From the NCBI GenBank assembly GCA_035644475.1, contig DASQOL010000003.1, positions 1-55,019 of the forward strand: a DNA stretch of 55,019 nt, read 5' to 3'. Both the position numbers and the translations under genes were made by a program. The notes under the pieces were generated by a model that did no database searches, was not told where the DNA came from, and worked only from the letters and a program-made list of their open reading frames with translations. Each line of letters opens with the position of its first letter. The stretch's first letter is position 1. Shown here in pieces: positions 26,179 to 34,947 of the stretch. The DNA comes from FEN-1219 sp035644475 (lineage in GTDB: Bacteria; Pseudomonadota; Gammaproteobacteria; Steroidobacterales; Rariloculaceae).

Positions 26179-27750
26179 TCACGGCAACCCGCGGAGCACT
26201 TGGGGATCGCCTTCGACCGCCGCCCAATCCTCGAGTCGGATCTCAGGGATGACGAGGCGGCGCGTGAAGTGAGCCACCGGCGAATAGGACTTCAAGACCA
26301 CTTGCGCGTCGGCGAGCTGCGAGCCATCGACGGGATAGGTTGCGAGTCCGTCCGAATCGCGGAATTGGAGGTCCGCGCCGAATTGACTCGTGGAATCGGG
26401 ATAGACATGCGCCGGGTATGGCGTGTAGTCCGGAGCGCAATAGTGGCGCTCCGGATTGCGCCGTCCGTTCGCGGGATTCTCGAGCGTAACGCTCACGCAC
26501 ATCGGTGCACCGCCGGTCTTGATGCAGCCGAGCTCGACGTCGTCGCCCTCCTGATCGATCTTGGTCTTGCACCATCCGAGCTCGGCGAATCGCTCATCGC
26601 CGTTCACCGGCGAAATCGTCCTCGCGGCCTCCATGTGAAAGAGCGTCAGCGAGTAGTCGATCTCCATACGCACGGACTGGCCGCGAACGAGCTCGTAGAC
26701 GTTGTCCGGAAACACGACGCGCTGATGCGTCTCGATATCTCCTCCAGCCGCGGTCTGCACCGGAAAGTCATCGCCGTAGCCGATACCGGCGACCGTTCGT
26801 GCTCTATAGAGCATCGTTCCGTCGCCGCGTACGAGGCGTACCTCGGCGCGATCGTTCATCACGATCGACTGCGCTGTAAGACCTGAAACGCGAAGGGGCA
26901 GCAGCACGACGTCGGCGGAAGGCGAGGCCGGCAGAGCGACGGAGCGTCCGATGCCCGGATCGAAAGCAATCGTCATGGGCTCCGCGGTGTCGGGAGCGGG
27001 CGAAAGCCACTGCTGGACGGCGAACGCCGGCGCCCAGGTCGAAAGGCTGAGCATTGGCGCGAGAACCACCGCCGCCACTGCCACAGAGCGTCCCGGTAGC
27101 GTGGCCCGGCGAAAATACTGCATTGGGATGATCACGACGGCCGCCAACAGCGCGAGCACGGACCAGAACGCCGGCGTCATCCATTGCATTCCACTTCCGG
27201 CAAACGGAGGCGCAATGCCGCCGCGCACCAGTACGCCGGCGATTATCGCAACGGTAACCGTCAACCAGATTGCCAGCATCCCCGCCACGACCTGCACGAG
27301 CGTTCTGGTCATCGCCGCAATGGCCAGCACCGGCAGACTGAAGAACAGCAGCACCTGAGCGTTCCGGGACAGGGCCGCCGCGAGCGAATCGCGCAGGCCG
27401 AAACCCGCGGCTGTGCCGTGGGCCAGGTCGGCCAGCAGCATGGGAGCGTGGGCGGCGGCCAGAACGAACAGAAGCTTTGCGCACAGCAGGTCCCTGCGGC
27501 TGATCGGGCGAACGAGCCAGTCCTGCGAAACACCGGGCAGCAGATCCAGTTGCACCGCCGCGGTGATCAGTACCGCGAGCCCGAGAAATATCGTTAATGA
27601 AAACACCTGCGCGACGATCACCAGCCCCTGCGGCTCTCTGAAGTGTCCCAATGCGAACCAAAGCGCGGCATTGGTCACCTGCACCGCCGTCACGATCGCG
27701 ACGAGAGGCCAAAGCTCCCGCCAATCCCGTCTGAAGATATGCCGGATCAT
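26179..27750 (-). CDS. ABC transporter permease with large soluble C-terminal region
   Basis: A 523-aa membrane protein. About six to seven TMs fill residues 15-275 (for example LWPLVAIVTAVQVTNAALWF and AVVIIPMQYFRRATLPGR). A soluble domain of about 230 residues then faces one side of the membrane; it contains paired Cys (CKTK, LGCIK, PMCV, HYCAPDY), possibly disulfides if periplasmic. Its ATG overlaps the ATPase stop (ATGA), so the two form one transporter. The substrate is unknown. The 5'-nucleotidase gene follows 36 bases downstream. Confidence 0.83.
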   Translation of the reverse strand: MIRHIFRRDWRELWPLVAIVTAVQVTNAALWFALGHFREPQGLVIVAQVFSLTIFLGLAVLITAAVQLDLLPGVSQDWLVRPISRRDLLCAKLLFVLAAAHAPMLLADLAHGTAAGFGLRDSLAAALSRNAQVLLFFSLPVLAIAAMTRTLVQVVAGMLAIWLTVTVAIIAGVLVRGGIAPPFAGSGMQWMTPAFWSVLALLAAVVIIPMQYFRRATLPGRSVAVAAVVLAPMLSLSTWAPAFAVQQWLSPAPDTAEPMTIAFDPGIGRSVALPASPSADVVLLPLRVSGLTAQSIVMNDRAEVRLVRGDGTMLYRARTVAGIGYGDDFPVQTAAGGDIETHQRVVFPDNVYELVRGQSVRMEIDYSLTLFHMEAARTISPVNGDERFAELGWCKTKIDQEGDDVELGCIKTGGAPMCVSVTLENPANGRRNPERHYCAPDYTPYPAHVYPDSTSQFGADLQFRDSDGLATYPVDGSQLADAQVVLKSYSPVAHFTRRLVIPEIRLEDWAAVEGDPQVLRGLP

Positions 27751-28649
27751 GTTCGAGCGCTCTCGTCGCGAACGGCGCGCGCGAGCGTGGTGTAGATGGA
27801 GCGGAGCGCGATGGGCTCGGTCGTTATGTGGCGCACCTTGCCGACCACGGCGGCAACGCGCGCCGTCAGATCCTGCTCGGAGAAACGCGTATCGACGAAA
27901 CTGAGCAGGTTGCCGACAGCGCGCACTTCGAGCCATTCCTTCGGGGTCTGCGCCGGGGCATGGGCCGCGGCGTCCAGTGTCACGAGCACCTTCCGCAGGC
28001 GCGCCGTGAGGTCGCTCATGGCCTCCTGAAACAAGAGCCTGCCGCCATCGAGAAAGGCGACATGGGTCGTCAAGAGCTCGATCTCCGCGAGCTCGTGGGA
28101 GGAGATGAGGATCGTCATCTCACCCGCGTGACGCATTAGGCGTTCCAACAGCTCGTCGCGCACCAGCGGATCCAACCCGCTGAAGGGCTCATCGAGCACC
28201 AGCAGCTTCGGGCGAAAGGGCAGGGCGCAGGCCAGCGCCATCTTCAACCGCATGCCATGCGACAGGTCCTTGATCCTGCGCTCGGGCGGCAAGCGGAGCT
28301 GACCTAAGAGGTCCGCTTCGAGCGCACGATCCCAACTCGCGTAGAACGGCCGCAGATAGTCGAGGTACGCCGATACGGTCATGCGCCCCGGCATGTGCTG
28401 GTTCTCGGAGACATAGCCGATCTGCGCCAACTCTTTGGGCGAGACGGCGCGCGTGTTTACGCCGAGCACGGTAGCGTCACCTGTGGTCGGCGCGATGATG
28501 TTCATCAGCACTTTGATGGTGGTGGTCTTGCCGGCGCCGTTGGCGCCGATGAGGGCGAAGGCGCTGCCCTCCGGCACGCTAAAGCTCAAACCGCGAAGCG
28601 CATCGAACCGTCCGAACTTCTTGAAGACATTGTCGGCGTGAACGATCAT
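27747..28649 (-). CDS. ABC transporter ATP-binding protein (ABC-2 exporter type)
   Basis: A 300-aa ATPase of the CcmA/drug-exporter class: Walker A GANGAGKTT, Q-loop YVSENQHMPG, signature LSHGMRLKMALA, Walker B LLVLDEPFSGLD and switch His in SSHELAE. A C-terminal extension of about 80 residues follows the core. It pairs with the permease at 26179-27750 and lies six bases behind the four-TM gene, in a run that begins with the sigma factor. Confidence 0.92.
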   Translation of the reverse strand: MIVHADNVFKKFGRFDALRGLSFSVPEGSAFALIGANGAGKTTTIKVLMNIIAPTTGDATVLGVNTRAVSPKELAQIGYVSENQHMPGRMTVSAYLDYLRPFYASWDRALEADLLGQLRLPPERRIKDLSHGMRLKMALACALPFRPKLLVLDEPFSGLDPLVRDELLERLMRHAGEMTILISSHELAEIELLTTHVAFLDGGRLLFQEAMSDLTARLRKVLVTLDAAAHAPAQTPKEWLEVRAVGNLLSFVDTRFSEQDLTARVAAVVGKVRHITTEPIALRSIYTTLARAVRDESART

Positions 28650-28655
28650 TTGCGT

Positions 28656-29246
28656 TCAGCCCTCAACGGCAAGCACGCGCTTCAGGTAACGCAACTTCTC
28701 GAGGTTGACCCTGACACGGCGGTCGCAGAGGAAGAGTCCGAGCACGAAAACCGCGAGCACCGCCAAGTCGACAGCGGGAGACAGCTGCGGCGGACTCGTG
28801 AGATAGGTGCGGGTGGCGGCGCCTACCAAACCGAACACGGCGGCGACCGCGCACACGTAGTATCCCAGCCGAATCGTCGCGAGCGCTCGCTGCGCCCGGG
28901 CGATCGCAAGGTCGAGCATTTCCGACAACACTCCGGCGGCATCGCTTGCCCTCACAGGCAGCAGCATCGACAGCGCAATGGCGGCCATCGACGACATCAG
29001 TCCGATGGCGACGCCGCGGGTCACGAAATTCCACGTGCCCGTGGCAAGACCGCTCCAGATCGTGAACACGCAGAGCAGCAAGCCCGCGGCGCTGAGAGGC
29101 AAGCCGACGACCAGAGCTGCGGTGATCGACAATGACTGGCGGCGCAGGCGCGCTTCGAGGCGCGGAGTCAGTGTCGCGATCTCGGGTTTGATCGCGCGCC
29201 ACGCGATCCCCAGCTCATCCCAATAGGCATCTCGCGATGTCGTCAC
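28656..29246 (-). CDS. Four-TM membrane protein coupled to an ECF sigma factor
   Basis: A 196-aa protein with a soluble N-terminal stretch of about 40 residues (TTSRDAYWDELGIAWRAIKP) and four hydrophobic segments near 40-65, 70-95, 125-145 and 155-175. I do not recognise the family. The GTG at 29246 overlaps the sigma factor's TGA (GTGA), which suggests fixed stoichiometry. A membrane anti-sigma role is therefore possible, although no zinc-binding HxxxCxxC motif is seen. The upstream open frame to 29612 is a shadow of the sigma gene. Confidence 0.7.
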   Translation of the reverse strand: MTTSRDAYWDELGIAWRAIKPEIATLTPRLEARLRRQSLSITAALVVGLPLSAAGLLLCVFTIWSGLATGTWNFVTRGVAIGLMSSMAAIALSMLLPVRASDAAGVLSEMLDLAIARAQRALATIRLGYYVCAVAAVFGLVGAATRTYLTSPPQLSPAVDLAVLAVFVLGLFLCDRRVRVNLEKLRYLKRVLAVEG

Positions 29247-29740
29247 AACTTCTCTCCAATTAGCTCGCGAAGCAGGTCCTTCGCCCTCGACATCCGGATG
29301 GCGACTGCGTTGGTCGTGATGCCGAGGACGTCGGCGATCTCTTTTGTGGTCAGCCCTTCCAGGGTCAGCATTGCCGCCTGGCGGTAGGCGAGCGGCAGGG
29401 CCCGCACCGCCGAGGTCAGCTTGGCCGCCCGGTCGGTCGTTATGGCGTGGCTCTCCGGATTCTCGCCGGGTGCCGGGATGTCCTCGCTGAGCTCGGCCGT
29501 GCGCGGCAATCGCAGCGCACGGGCCACGTGCGTCACGGCGCGATTGGTCGCGATACGCGCGACAAACGTGCGCAGGGAGGAATCCCCGCGAAACGAGGGC
29601 AGCGCCCGCCAAATCGCCAGGTAGATGTCCTGCACGAGCTCCTCGATCAGATGGGCCTGGCTTTCATGGCTCGAGGCGATGCGCCTAATCATGGCGTGCT
29701 GTTCCCGCGCGATCTGATCGAAGGTCTGGTGGGTCGACAT
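29243..29740 (-). CDS. RNA polymerase ECF-type sigma factor
   Basis: A 165-aa sigma-70 relative with regions 2 and 4 only. Region 2 covers about 15-80 (LIEELVQDIYLAIWRALPSFRGDSSLRTFVARIATNRA) and region 4 about 105-160 (LPLAYRQAAMLTLEGLTTKEIADVLGIT with TNAVAIRMSRAKDLL as recognition helix). It heads a run with a four-TM protein, an ABC exporter, a 5'-nucleotidase and DUF885, which are plausible direct targets. No clear ECF promoter was found upstream. Confidence 0.92.
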   Translation of the reverse strand: MSTHQTFDQIAREQHAMIRRIASSHESQAHLIEELVQDIYLAIWRALPSFRGDSSLRTFVARIATNRAVTHVARALRLPRTAELSEDIPAPGENPESHAITTDRAAKLTSAVRALPLAYRQAAMLTLEGLTTKEIADVLGITTNAVAIRMSRAKDLLRELIGEKL

Positions 29741-29871
29741 CGAGACGAAACGGCTCTTCCTTCGATCGCTGGGAACAATAGTCTCGGGAAGAGAGCTTTT
29801 CTTTCAGGAAGCCTGTCCTGAGCAGCTCTGGCGGGGTTCCTCGAATCCGAGGGGTTCGCGCTGCGCCTGCG

Positions 29872-31056
29872 TCAGGGATCGCTCGCGCAGCGGAAACCGA
29901 TGTCGTCGGAGCGCATGTCCGGGCTCGCGTACTGGCGCGCCGACGCGTTCAGCCGATAGGCGGGGTCGTAGCGGCCGCCGCCGCGGATGACTCTGCCGGT
30001 GCCGTCGCTCGGGCCGCGCGGATTGTAGACGTCGTCGCTCGTGAAGCTCTCCGAATACCAGTCGGCGACCCATTCGGAGGCGTTCCCGGCCAGATCGTCG
30101 ACGCCGTAGGGGCTCCTGCCGGGCGGGTGTGTGCCGACCGGCGACAGCGCGCCGTCGTACGGTCCTGGGGATGCGTTCTCGTAGTTCGCGCGATCGAGCG
30201 TCGGCGGCGCGTCGCCCCAAGGGAACGGCCGGCCGTCGGTGCCGCGCGCGGCCTTTTCCCATTCCGCCTCCGTCGGCAAGCGCTTGCCGGCCCAGCGGCA
30301 GTAGGCGTTCGCCTCGTTCCAGCTCACGCCGATGACCGGCAGATCGTCTTTGCCCGCGACCTCGTCCCAGTAGTCCGGCGTGCGGTCGGAGCCCGTGCGC
30401 GCGAGAAATTGTGCGTAGCGCCCGGTCGTCGTCTCGAGTCGATCCATGTAGAACGCGTCCACATAGACGTCGTGGACGGGCCACGACTCGTCGTCGCCCA
30501 TCGTGAAGTTGCCCGCCGGCACGAGCGCCGCGGGCGTGCCGTCCCTGCCGGCGCGCGTGGCCGGCGCGTCGCGCGTGGCGAGATACCAGCCCGCGCCGAC
30601 CGCGGCGCACGCGCAGAGCGCCGCGATCGGCGCGATCTTGTACAGCCGTTTGCGGCGTCGCTCGCGCGCGATCCTGTAGACCGCGTCTACCACCGCGGCG
30701 GTCAGATTGCTCGGGGTCTCGAGGAACGTGACTGAGCGCAGCAGCGGGGGCAACTCCTGCACGTTCACGCGCTCGAGGAGTACCGGCAGGATTCGGTCGT
30801 CGGGCGCCCGCAACGTTTTCTCGGCGATCGCGATCTCGTTGAGCGTGTAGCTGCCGGCGTCGAGCGCCTTCGGGCTCACCAGAAAGATCACCAGGGCCGA
30901 TCTCTCGATCGCGCGCCGGATCCGGATATGGAATTCCCCGCCGGGCGGCAGGTCGTCGCGGTCGAAGAACACGTCGTGGCCGTCGCCCTCCAGTGCCAGG
31001 CGAATCGCGTCCGCCGAGGCGCGGTCTTCCTTGGCATAGCTCAAGAAAATACGCAT
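29872..31056 (-). CDS. TIR domain - TM - formylglycine-generating-enzyme-like protein
   Basis: A 394-aa three-part protein. Residues 1-130 form a TIR_2 domain (MRIFLSYAKEDR at the start, FDRDDLPPG as BB loop, and LNEIAIAEK carrying the Glu at the NADase position). One TM lies at about 145-162 (IAALCACAAVGAGWYLA). Residues about 175-394 form an FGE/SUMF1-type fold (PAGNFTMGDDE, SWNEANAYCRWAGKRLPTEAEW, NASEWVADWY, GFRCA). The paired catalytic Cys of true FGE are absent: the usual SYC..YR position reads PAYRLNASAR. The outer domain may therefore be a ligand-binding module. The gene is upstream of, and on the same strand as, the ECF sigma factor, 131 bases away. Confidence 0.88.
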   Translation of the reverse strand: MRIFLSYAKEDRASADAIRLALEGDGHDVFFDRDDLPPGGEFHIRIRRAIERSALVIFLVSPKALDAGSYTLNEIAIAEKTLRAPDDRILPVLLERVNVQELPPLLRSVTFLETPSNLTAAVVDAVYRIARERRRKRLYKIAPIAALCACAAVGAGWYLATRDAPATRAGRDGTPAALVPAGNFTMGDDESWPVHDVYVDAFYMDRLETTTGRYAQFLARTGSDRTPDYWDEVAGKDDLPVIGVSWNEANAYCRWAGKRLPTEAEWEKAARGTDGRPFPWGDAPPTLDRANYENASPGPYDGALSPVGTHPPGRSPYGVDDLAGNASEWVADWYSESFTSDDVYNPRGPSDGTGRVIRGGGRYDPAYRLNASARQYASPDMRSDDIGFRCASDP

Positions 31057-31273
31057 GGCGAATCGGCTCTCATCGACACGCGATCATCGGCGCGTCGCTG
31101 TTCGTCCAGTTGCCGGCGCTCGGACTGCGTCAAAGCTAGCACGGCCGATGGCGCGACGCGCGGCGGCGTTTGCGGCTAAGCTACCTCGACGGCTTCGATC
31201 GCGACTCCCGCATGTCGACGGGATCGAACAGGTCGGCGATCGCACCTAGAATTCAGCGCAGGGGGAGACACCA

Positions 31274-31969
31274 ATGACACGTTGGCTCAAGGTCCTTGTC
31301 ACGCTCATCGTTTGCGGCGCAGCCGGGAGCGCATTGGCGCAAGCGCCGGCCGCGGCGGCCCAAGCGCCGCCGTCGCGCCCGCCGCTGTTCTTCAGCGAAG
31401 GCTGGCAGGCGCTCAAGACGCCGCCCGACGATCACGGCGCGTGGCCCGCGTCGCAGGGGGGCGTCGCGAGCCCGAAGCTCGCGCTCTCGCTGCACGGCGC
31501 GTCGGGTAAGGAGATCCAGCTCGTCGCCGTGCGCGGCCAATCGGACCTCTACCCGATGAACCTCTGGACCGGCACGACCACGTCGCCGACCGCCGCGTCG
31601 CTGCGCGACCGCGACAACTTCGTCGACTTGAGCGATCCGCTCGCCAAGATCCGCTGGACCGTGCGGACCTCCGGTTTCCATCAGGTGCGACCCATCGTCA
31701 AGCTCGCCGACGGCACCTGGCTCGTGGGCGATCACGCCACCGGGCCCTCCTTGGATTTCAACGTCGACGACGTCTCGATCGCGGACGTGCGCTGGATGAA
31801 GCTCGACATCGACCGGGTGGTGACGGTCGGCAACTGGGTCGCGAGCCCCGATCTGCGCAAGGTCGACGAGGTCGGCTTCGCCGATCTCTTCCCGGGCAGC
31901 GGGCACGGCCCGGGCGGTTACGCGAACGTGGGCCGCATCGAGGTCTATGGCAAGCCCGTGAAGCGCTGA
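31274..31969 (+). CDS. Secreted protein of unknown function
   Basis: A 231-aa protein with a Sec signal peptide ending GSALA at residue about 22 and an Ala/Pro-rich spacer. A beta-rich domain follows, containing GEFSEGWQ-like FFSEGWQALKTPP, FVDLSDPLAKIRWTVRTSGFHQVRP and GRIEVYGKP at the end. The pattern resembles a carbohydrate-binding or laminin-G-like sandwich, but I cannot name a family. GGGGGAGACACC precedes the ATG. It may be the first gene of the plus-strand run that ends at 34944. Confidence 0.75.
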   Translation: MTRWLKVLVTLIVCGAAGSALAQAPAAAAQAPPSRPPLFFSEGWQALKTPPDDHGAWPASQGGVASPKLALSLHGASGKEIQLVAVRGQSDLYPMNLWTGTTTSPTAASLRDRDNFVDLSDPLAKIRWTVRTSGFHQVRPIVKLADGTWLVGDHATGPSLDFNVDDVSIADVRWMKLDIDRVVTVGNWVASPDLRKVDEVGFADLFPGSGHGPGGYANVGRIEVYGKPVKR

Positions 31970-31989
31970 CGCGGCGCGTCGAGCCACCC

Positions 31990-32307
31990 ATGGCCGAGGC
32001 ACCGAAGGACCCGACCGCGCCGGCGCGCGCCGAGCTCGAAGCGGCGCACTCCGACCTTGCCGTTGCGCGGAAAAAGGCCATTGGCGACGACGGCAAGATT
32101 CTCCTGGCCGCCGCCGCCGCCATCGAGCTCGCGATCGAATACTTGACGCCGCCGCACACCGAACGAGCGCTGGCGGCCCAGAGCTGTCGAGAGGCCGTCG
32201 CACTCATGAAGATCACGCGGGCGCATGGCCAGGGCTCGGCGAGCAATGCCGGGATGCTGCTCGGCCAAATCAACGAGCGAATGGCGCGAATCACAGGACT
32301 CCTATGA
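31990..32307 (+). CDS. Hypothetical helical protein, 105 aa
   Basis: A small soluble protein, probably a helical bundle (ILLAAAAAIELAIEYL, CREAVALMKITRAH). It has no signal peptide and no known family. It begins 20 bases after the secreted protein, and its stop overlaps the ATG of the triple NTF2-like gene (ATGA), so co-translation with that gene is expected. Confidence 0.65.
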   Translation: MAEAPKDPTAPARAELEAAHSDLAVARKKAIGDDGKILLAAAAAIELAIEYLTPPHTERALAAQSCREAVALMKITRAHGQGSASNAGMLLGQINERMARITGLL

Positions 32308-34454
32308 GCTGTCTTTCCTACGCGACGAAGTCGATCGCAGCGGCGCTGCTCGCGGTTGCGGCGTCCACGACCGCAACAGCGCAGAGCGCACGCCGGCTCG
32401 ACGAGGTCGAGCGCGTCGACCGTCTCGCCGAGCAAGTGCGCCAGACGGAATCGATCCGCGCGATCAAGCGGCTGCAAGCGGCCTATGGCCATTATGCGGA
32501 GCTCGGTCTCTGGAACGACTTCGCCGAGCTGTTCGCGGACCAAGGCGTGGGCCACTACGCGCAAGGCCCGATGGTCGGCCGCGAAGCGATCCGCAAGCTG
32601 TTCTTCGAGCAAGTGGGGCAGGGCCGGCTCGGCCTCGCGGAGGGCCGCCTCTATCCGCACATCGTGTTCCAGCCGGTGGTCACGCTCGATCCCGGCGGCC
32701 GCACCGCGCGCGGCCGCTGGCACGTGCTCGCGCTGCTCGGCGGCTTCGGCGCCAACGCCACCTGGGTCGGCGGCGTCTACGAGAACCGCTACGTGTTCGA
32801 GAGCGGCGCGTGGAAAATCTCCGAGCTCACCTACGCGACGCAGTTCACCGCGCCATACGACCGCGGCTGGACTCAGCCGCGCGCCCCGGCGGCGCCGAGC
32901 GCGCCGCCGAGCGACTCCTGCGACAGCTACCTCGCGAGCGACTGCACGTTCGCGCTGCACTTCGACCCGCGGCGCGCGGGCACGCCGTCGCCGCCCCCCG
33001 TGATTGACCGAACAGTCGAGCCGCGGGCGGCCGACGCGCCGCCGGCGGACATCGACGCGCGCGTCGCCGACCTCGAGCGCCGCGCCGCGCGCCTCGGCGA
33101 CGAGGCGGCGGTCACCAACCTCCAACACGCGTACGGCTACTACGTCGACCGCAAGCGCTGGGACGACGTCGCGGACCTGTTCGCGGCCGACGCCACGCTC
33201 GAGCTCGGCAATCAAGGCGTCTACGCCGGCAAGCCGAGCATCCGCCGCGCGCTCGAGCAATTCGGCCCCCAAGGATTGCGGCGGGGTGAGCTCAACGATC
33301 ACGTGCAGCTGCAAACGCTCGTCACCGTCGCGCCCGACGGCGCGAGCGCGCAAGCGCGCGGCCTCGAGCTCGTGCAATGGGGCGGCATGCGCGACGGCGC
33401 GTATCGCGCCGAGTGGCGCGAGTCGATCTTCGAGAACCGCTACGTGAGCGAGCGCGGCGTCTGGAAGATCGCCGCGATGCGCCTTTATCCGCGCTTCATC
33501 ACCGACTACGCGCAAGGTTGGGCAAAGAGCGCGGAGCCGGTGCCGCCGCCGAGCACGGAGTTTCCGCCGGACCGGCCGCCGACCGCGGTGTACGCGGTCT
33601 ACCCGAAGTTCTCGATTCCGCCGCTGCACTTCGCCAATCCGGCCACCGGCGCGCTGCCGCAGTACCCGGACGATGCGCGGCCCGCCACGCCGCCGGCGCC
33701 CCCGAGCGCGCGCGCGTCGACCGACCCCTGGCGCGCTCCTCGCACGGGCTCCCTCGCGGACCGGCTCGCGGCCGTCGAGCGCGCGGCCGCGGTCGCGGCC
33801 GCCTACGACGCCGCGGAGAACCTGCTGAACGCGCACAGCTACTACTTGGACGAGATGCGCTGGGACGACGTCGCGGACCTGTTCGCGGCGGATGGCTGGG
33901 GCGAGGTCGGGCAACTGGGCGTCTACGCGGGACGCGAGCAGATCCGCGCGGCGCTGCGGGCGCTCTATCCGCGTGACGGCCGGCCGGCGGGCGTCTTCGC
34001 GATCCATCAGACCACGCAGCCGGTGATCGACGTCGCGCCCGACGGCTCGAGCGCGAAGATCCGCGAGCGCGTGCTGCAAGTCGGCGGCCGCGCCGGCGCG
34101 GAAGGCGAGTGGCTCGCCGGCGTCTACGAGAGCGAGGTCGTGCTCGAGGACGGCGTCTGGAAGCTCGCGGCGATGGACCTCGATTACACGTGGGCCGCGC
34201 CGTATCACGGCGGCTGGGCCGCGGTCGCGTCGGGCGCCGAGTTCCGGCCCGATCCGGGTGTCGGGTCGGACCCGGGCGTCGGCGCGGTTGCCGGCACTCC
34301 GGACCCGAGCGCCGCGCCGCCGTTTACGCCGCCGAGCAGCCTGGCGCCGCCGGACCGGGCGTTGCGCGGCCCGGTGCGGCCGCCGTTTCCCGAGGTCCTG
34401 CCGCTGCCGTTCCACTACGCCAACCCGGTGTCGGGACGGCCGGCGGCGCACTGA
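32304..34454 (+). CDS. Exported protein with three tandem SnoaL/NTF2-like domains
   Basis: A 716-aa protein with a Sec signal peptide (ending TTATA near 26). It has three copies of a roughly 150-residue SnoaL-like cone fold: about 45-200, 255-415 and 490-655. Each copy has a YY/YGHY helix, a WxDxA(D/E)LFA(A/D) segment, a GRE/GKPSIR loop and a final VYExRYVxExGxWKI strand. Each is followed by a Pro-rich linker ending in LHFDP, LHFANP or FHYANP (near 217, 441 and 703). SnoaL domains are dehydratases, cyclases or plain ligand binders; no catalytic assignment is safe. Its ATG is coupled to the 105-aa gene. Confidence 0.8.
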   Translation: MSCLSYATKSIAAALLAVAASTTATAQSARRLDEVERVDRLAEQVRQTESIRAIKRLQAAYGHYAELGLWNDFAELFADQGVGHYAQGPMVGREAIRKLFFEQVGQGRLGLAEGRLYPHIVFQPVVTLDPGGRTARGRWHVLALLGGFGANATWVGGVYENRYVFESGAWKISELTYATQFTAPYDRGWTQPRAPAAPSAPPSDSCDSYLASDCTFALHFDPRRAGTPSPPPVIDRTVEPRAADAPPADIDARVADLERRAARLGDEAAVTNLQHAYGYYVDRKRWDDVADLFAADATLELGNQGVYAGKPSIRRALEQFGPQGLRRGELNDHVQLQTLVTVAPDGASAQARGLELVQWGGMRDGAYRAEWRESIFENRYVSERGVWKIAAMRLYPRFITDYAQGWAKSAEPVPPPSTEFPPDRPPTAVYAVYPKFSIPPLHFANPATGALPQYPDDARPATPPAPPSARASTDPWRAPRTGSLADRLAAVERAAAVAAAYDAAENLLNAHSYYLDEMRWDDVADLFAADGWGEVGQLGVYAGREQIRAALRALYPRDGRPAGVFAIHQTTQPVIDVAPDGSSAKIRERVLQVGGRAGAEGEWLAGVYESEVVLEDGVWKLAAMDLDYTWAAPYHGGWAAVASGAEFRPDPGVGSDPGVGAVAGTPDPSAAPPFTPPSSLAPPDRALRGPVRPPFPEVLPLPFHYANPVSGRPAAH

Positions 34455-34467
34455 GCGGAGCGCCGAC

Positions 34468-34944
34468 GTGTCCGAGGGCCCAGTCGTCCACCGGCGTTGG
34501 AGCCGCGACTCGCTCGTGGTGAGCTGCGATCCGGCTGATCAAGACCTCGACGTGATCCACGCGTTTCTCGTCGAGTCCTACTGGGCGAAGGGTATCCCGT
34601 GCGAAACGGTGGCGCGGTCGATTCGCGGGTCGCTGTGCTTCGCGCTGCGCGACGGCGCGCGCCAAGTCGGCTTCGCGCGCGTGATCTCGGATCGCGCCAC
34701 GATTGCGTATCTCGGCGACGTGTTCGTGCTGCCCGAGTATCGAGGCCGCGGCCTCGGCAAGTGGCTCGTGGAATGCGTCATGAGTCATCCGGAGCTCCAA
34801 GGGATGCGGCGCTGGATGTTGGGCACGCTCGACGCGCACGAGCTGTACCGCCGATTCGGTTTCACGCCGCTTGCGGAGCCCGCGAAGATGATGGAGCGGC
34901 GCAACTGGAACGTGTACGCGTCGCCGCCGCCGAAACGGCCATAG
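34468..34944 (+). CDS. GNAT family N-acetyltransferase
   Basis: A 158-aa protein with the acetyl-CoA pyrophosphate loop YRGRGLGKWL at about 93-102, a preceding beta-4 LGDVFVLPE, and ELYRRFGF near the C-terminus, all typical of GNATs. The GTG at 34468 has GGAG seven bases upstream and follows the triple-domain gene by 13 bases. The acceptor is unknown. The next gene starts three bases after its stop. Confidence 0.9.
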   Translation: MSEGPVVHRRWSRDSLVVSCDPADQDLDVIHAFLVESYWAKGIPCETVARSIRGSLCFALRDGARQVGFARVISDRATIAYLGDVFVLPEYRGRGLGKWLVECVMSHPELQGMRRWMLGTLDAHELYRRFGFTPLAEPAKMMERRNWNVYASPPPKRP

Positions 34945-34947
34945 CGG

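Noticed and set aside
31758..34451. A very long minus-strand open frame (897 codons) opposite the triple SnoaL gene
   Set aside because: It is extremely Arg-rich with no recognisable domain and mirrors the codon pattern of the plus-strand gene. In GC-rich DNA such antisense frames are expected.
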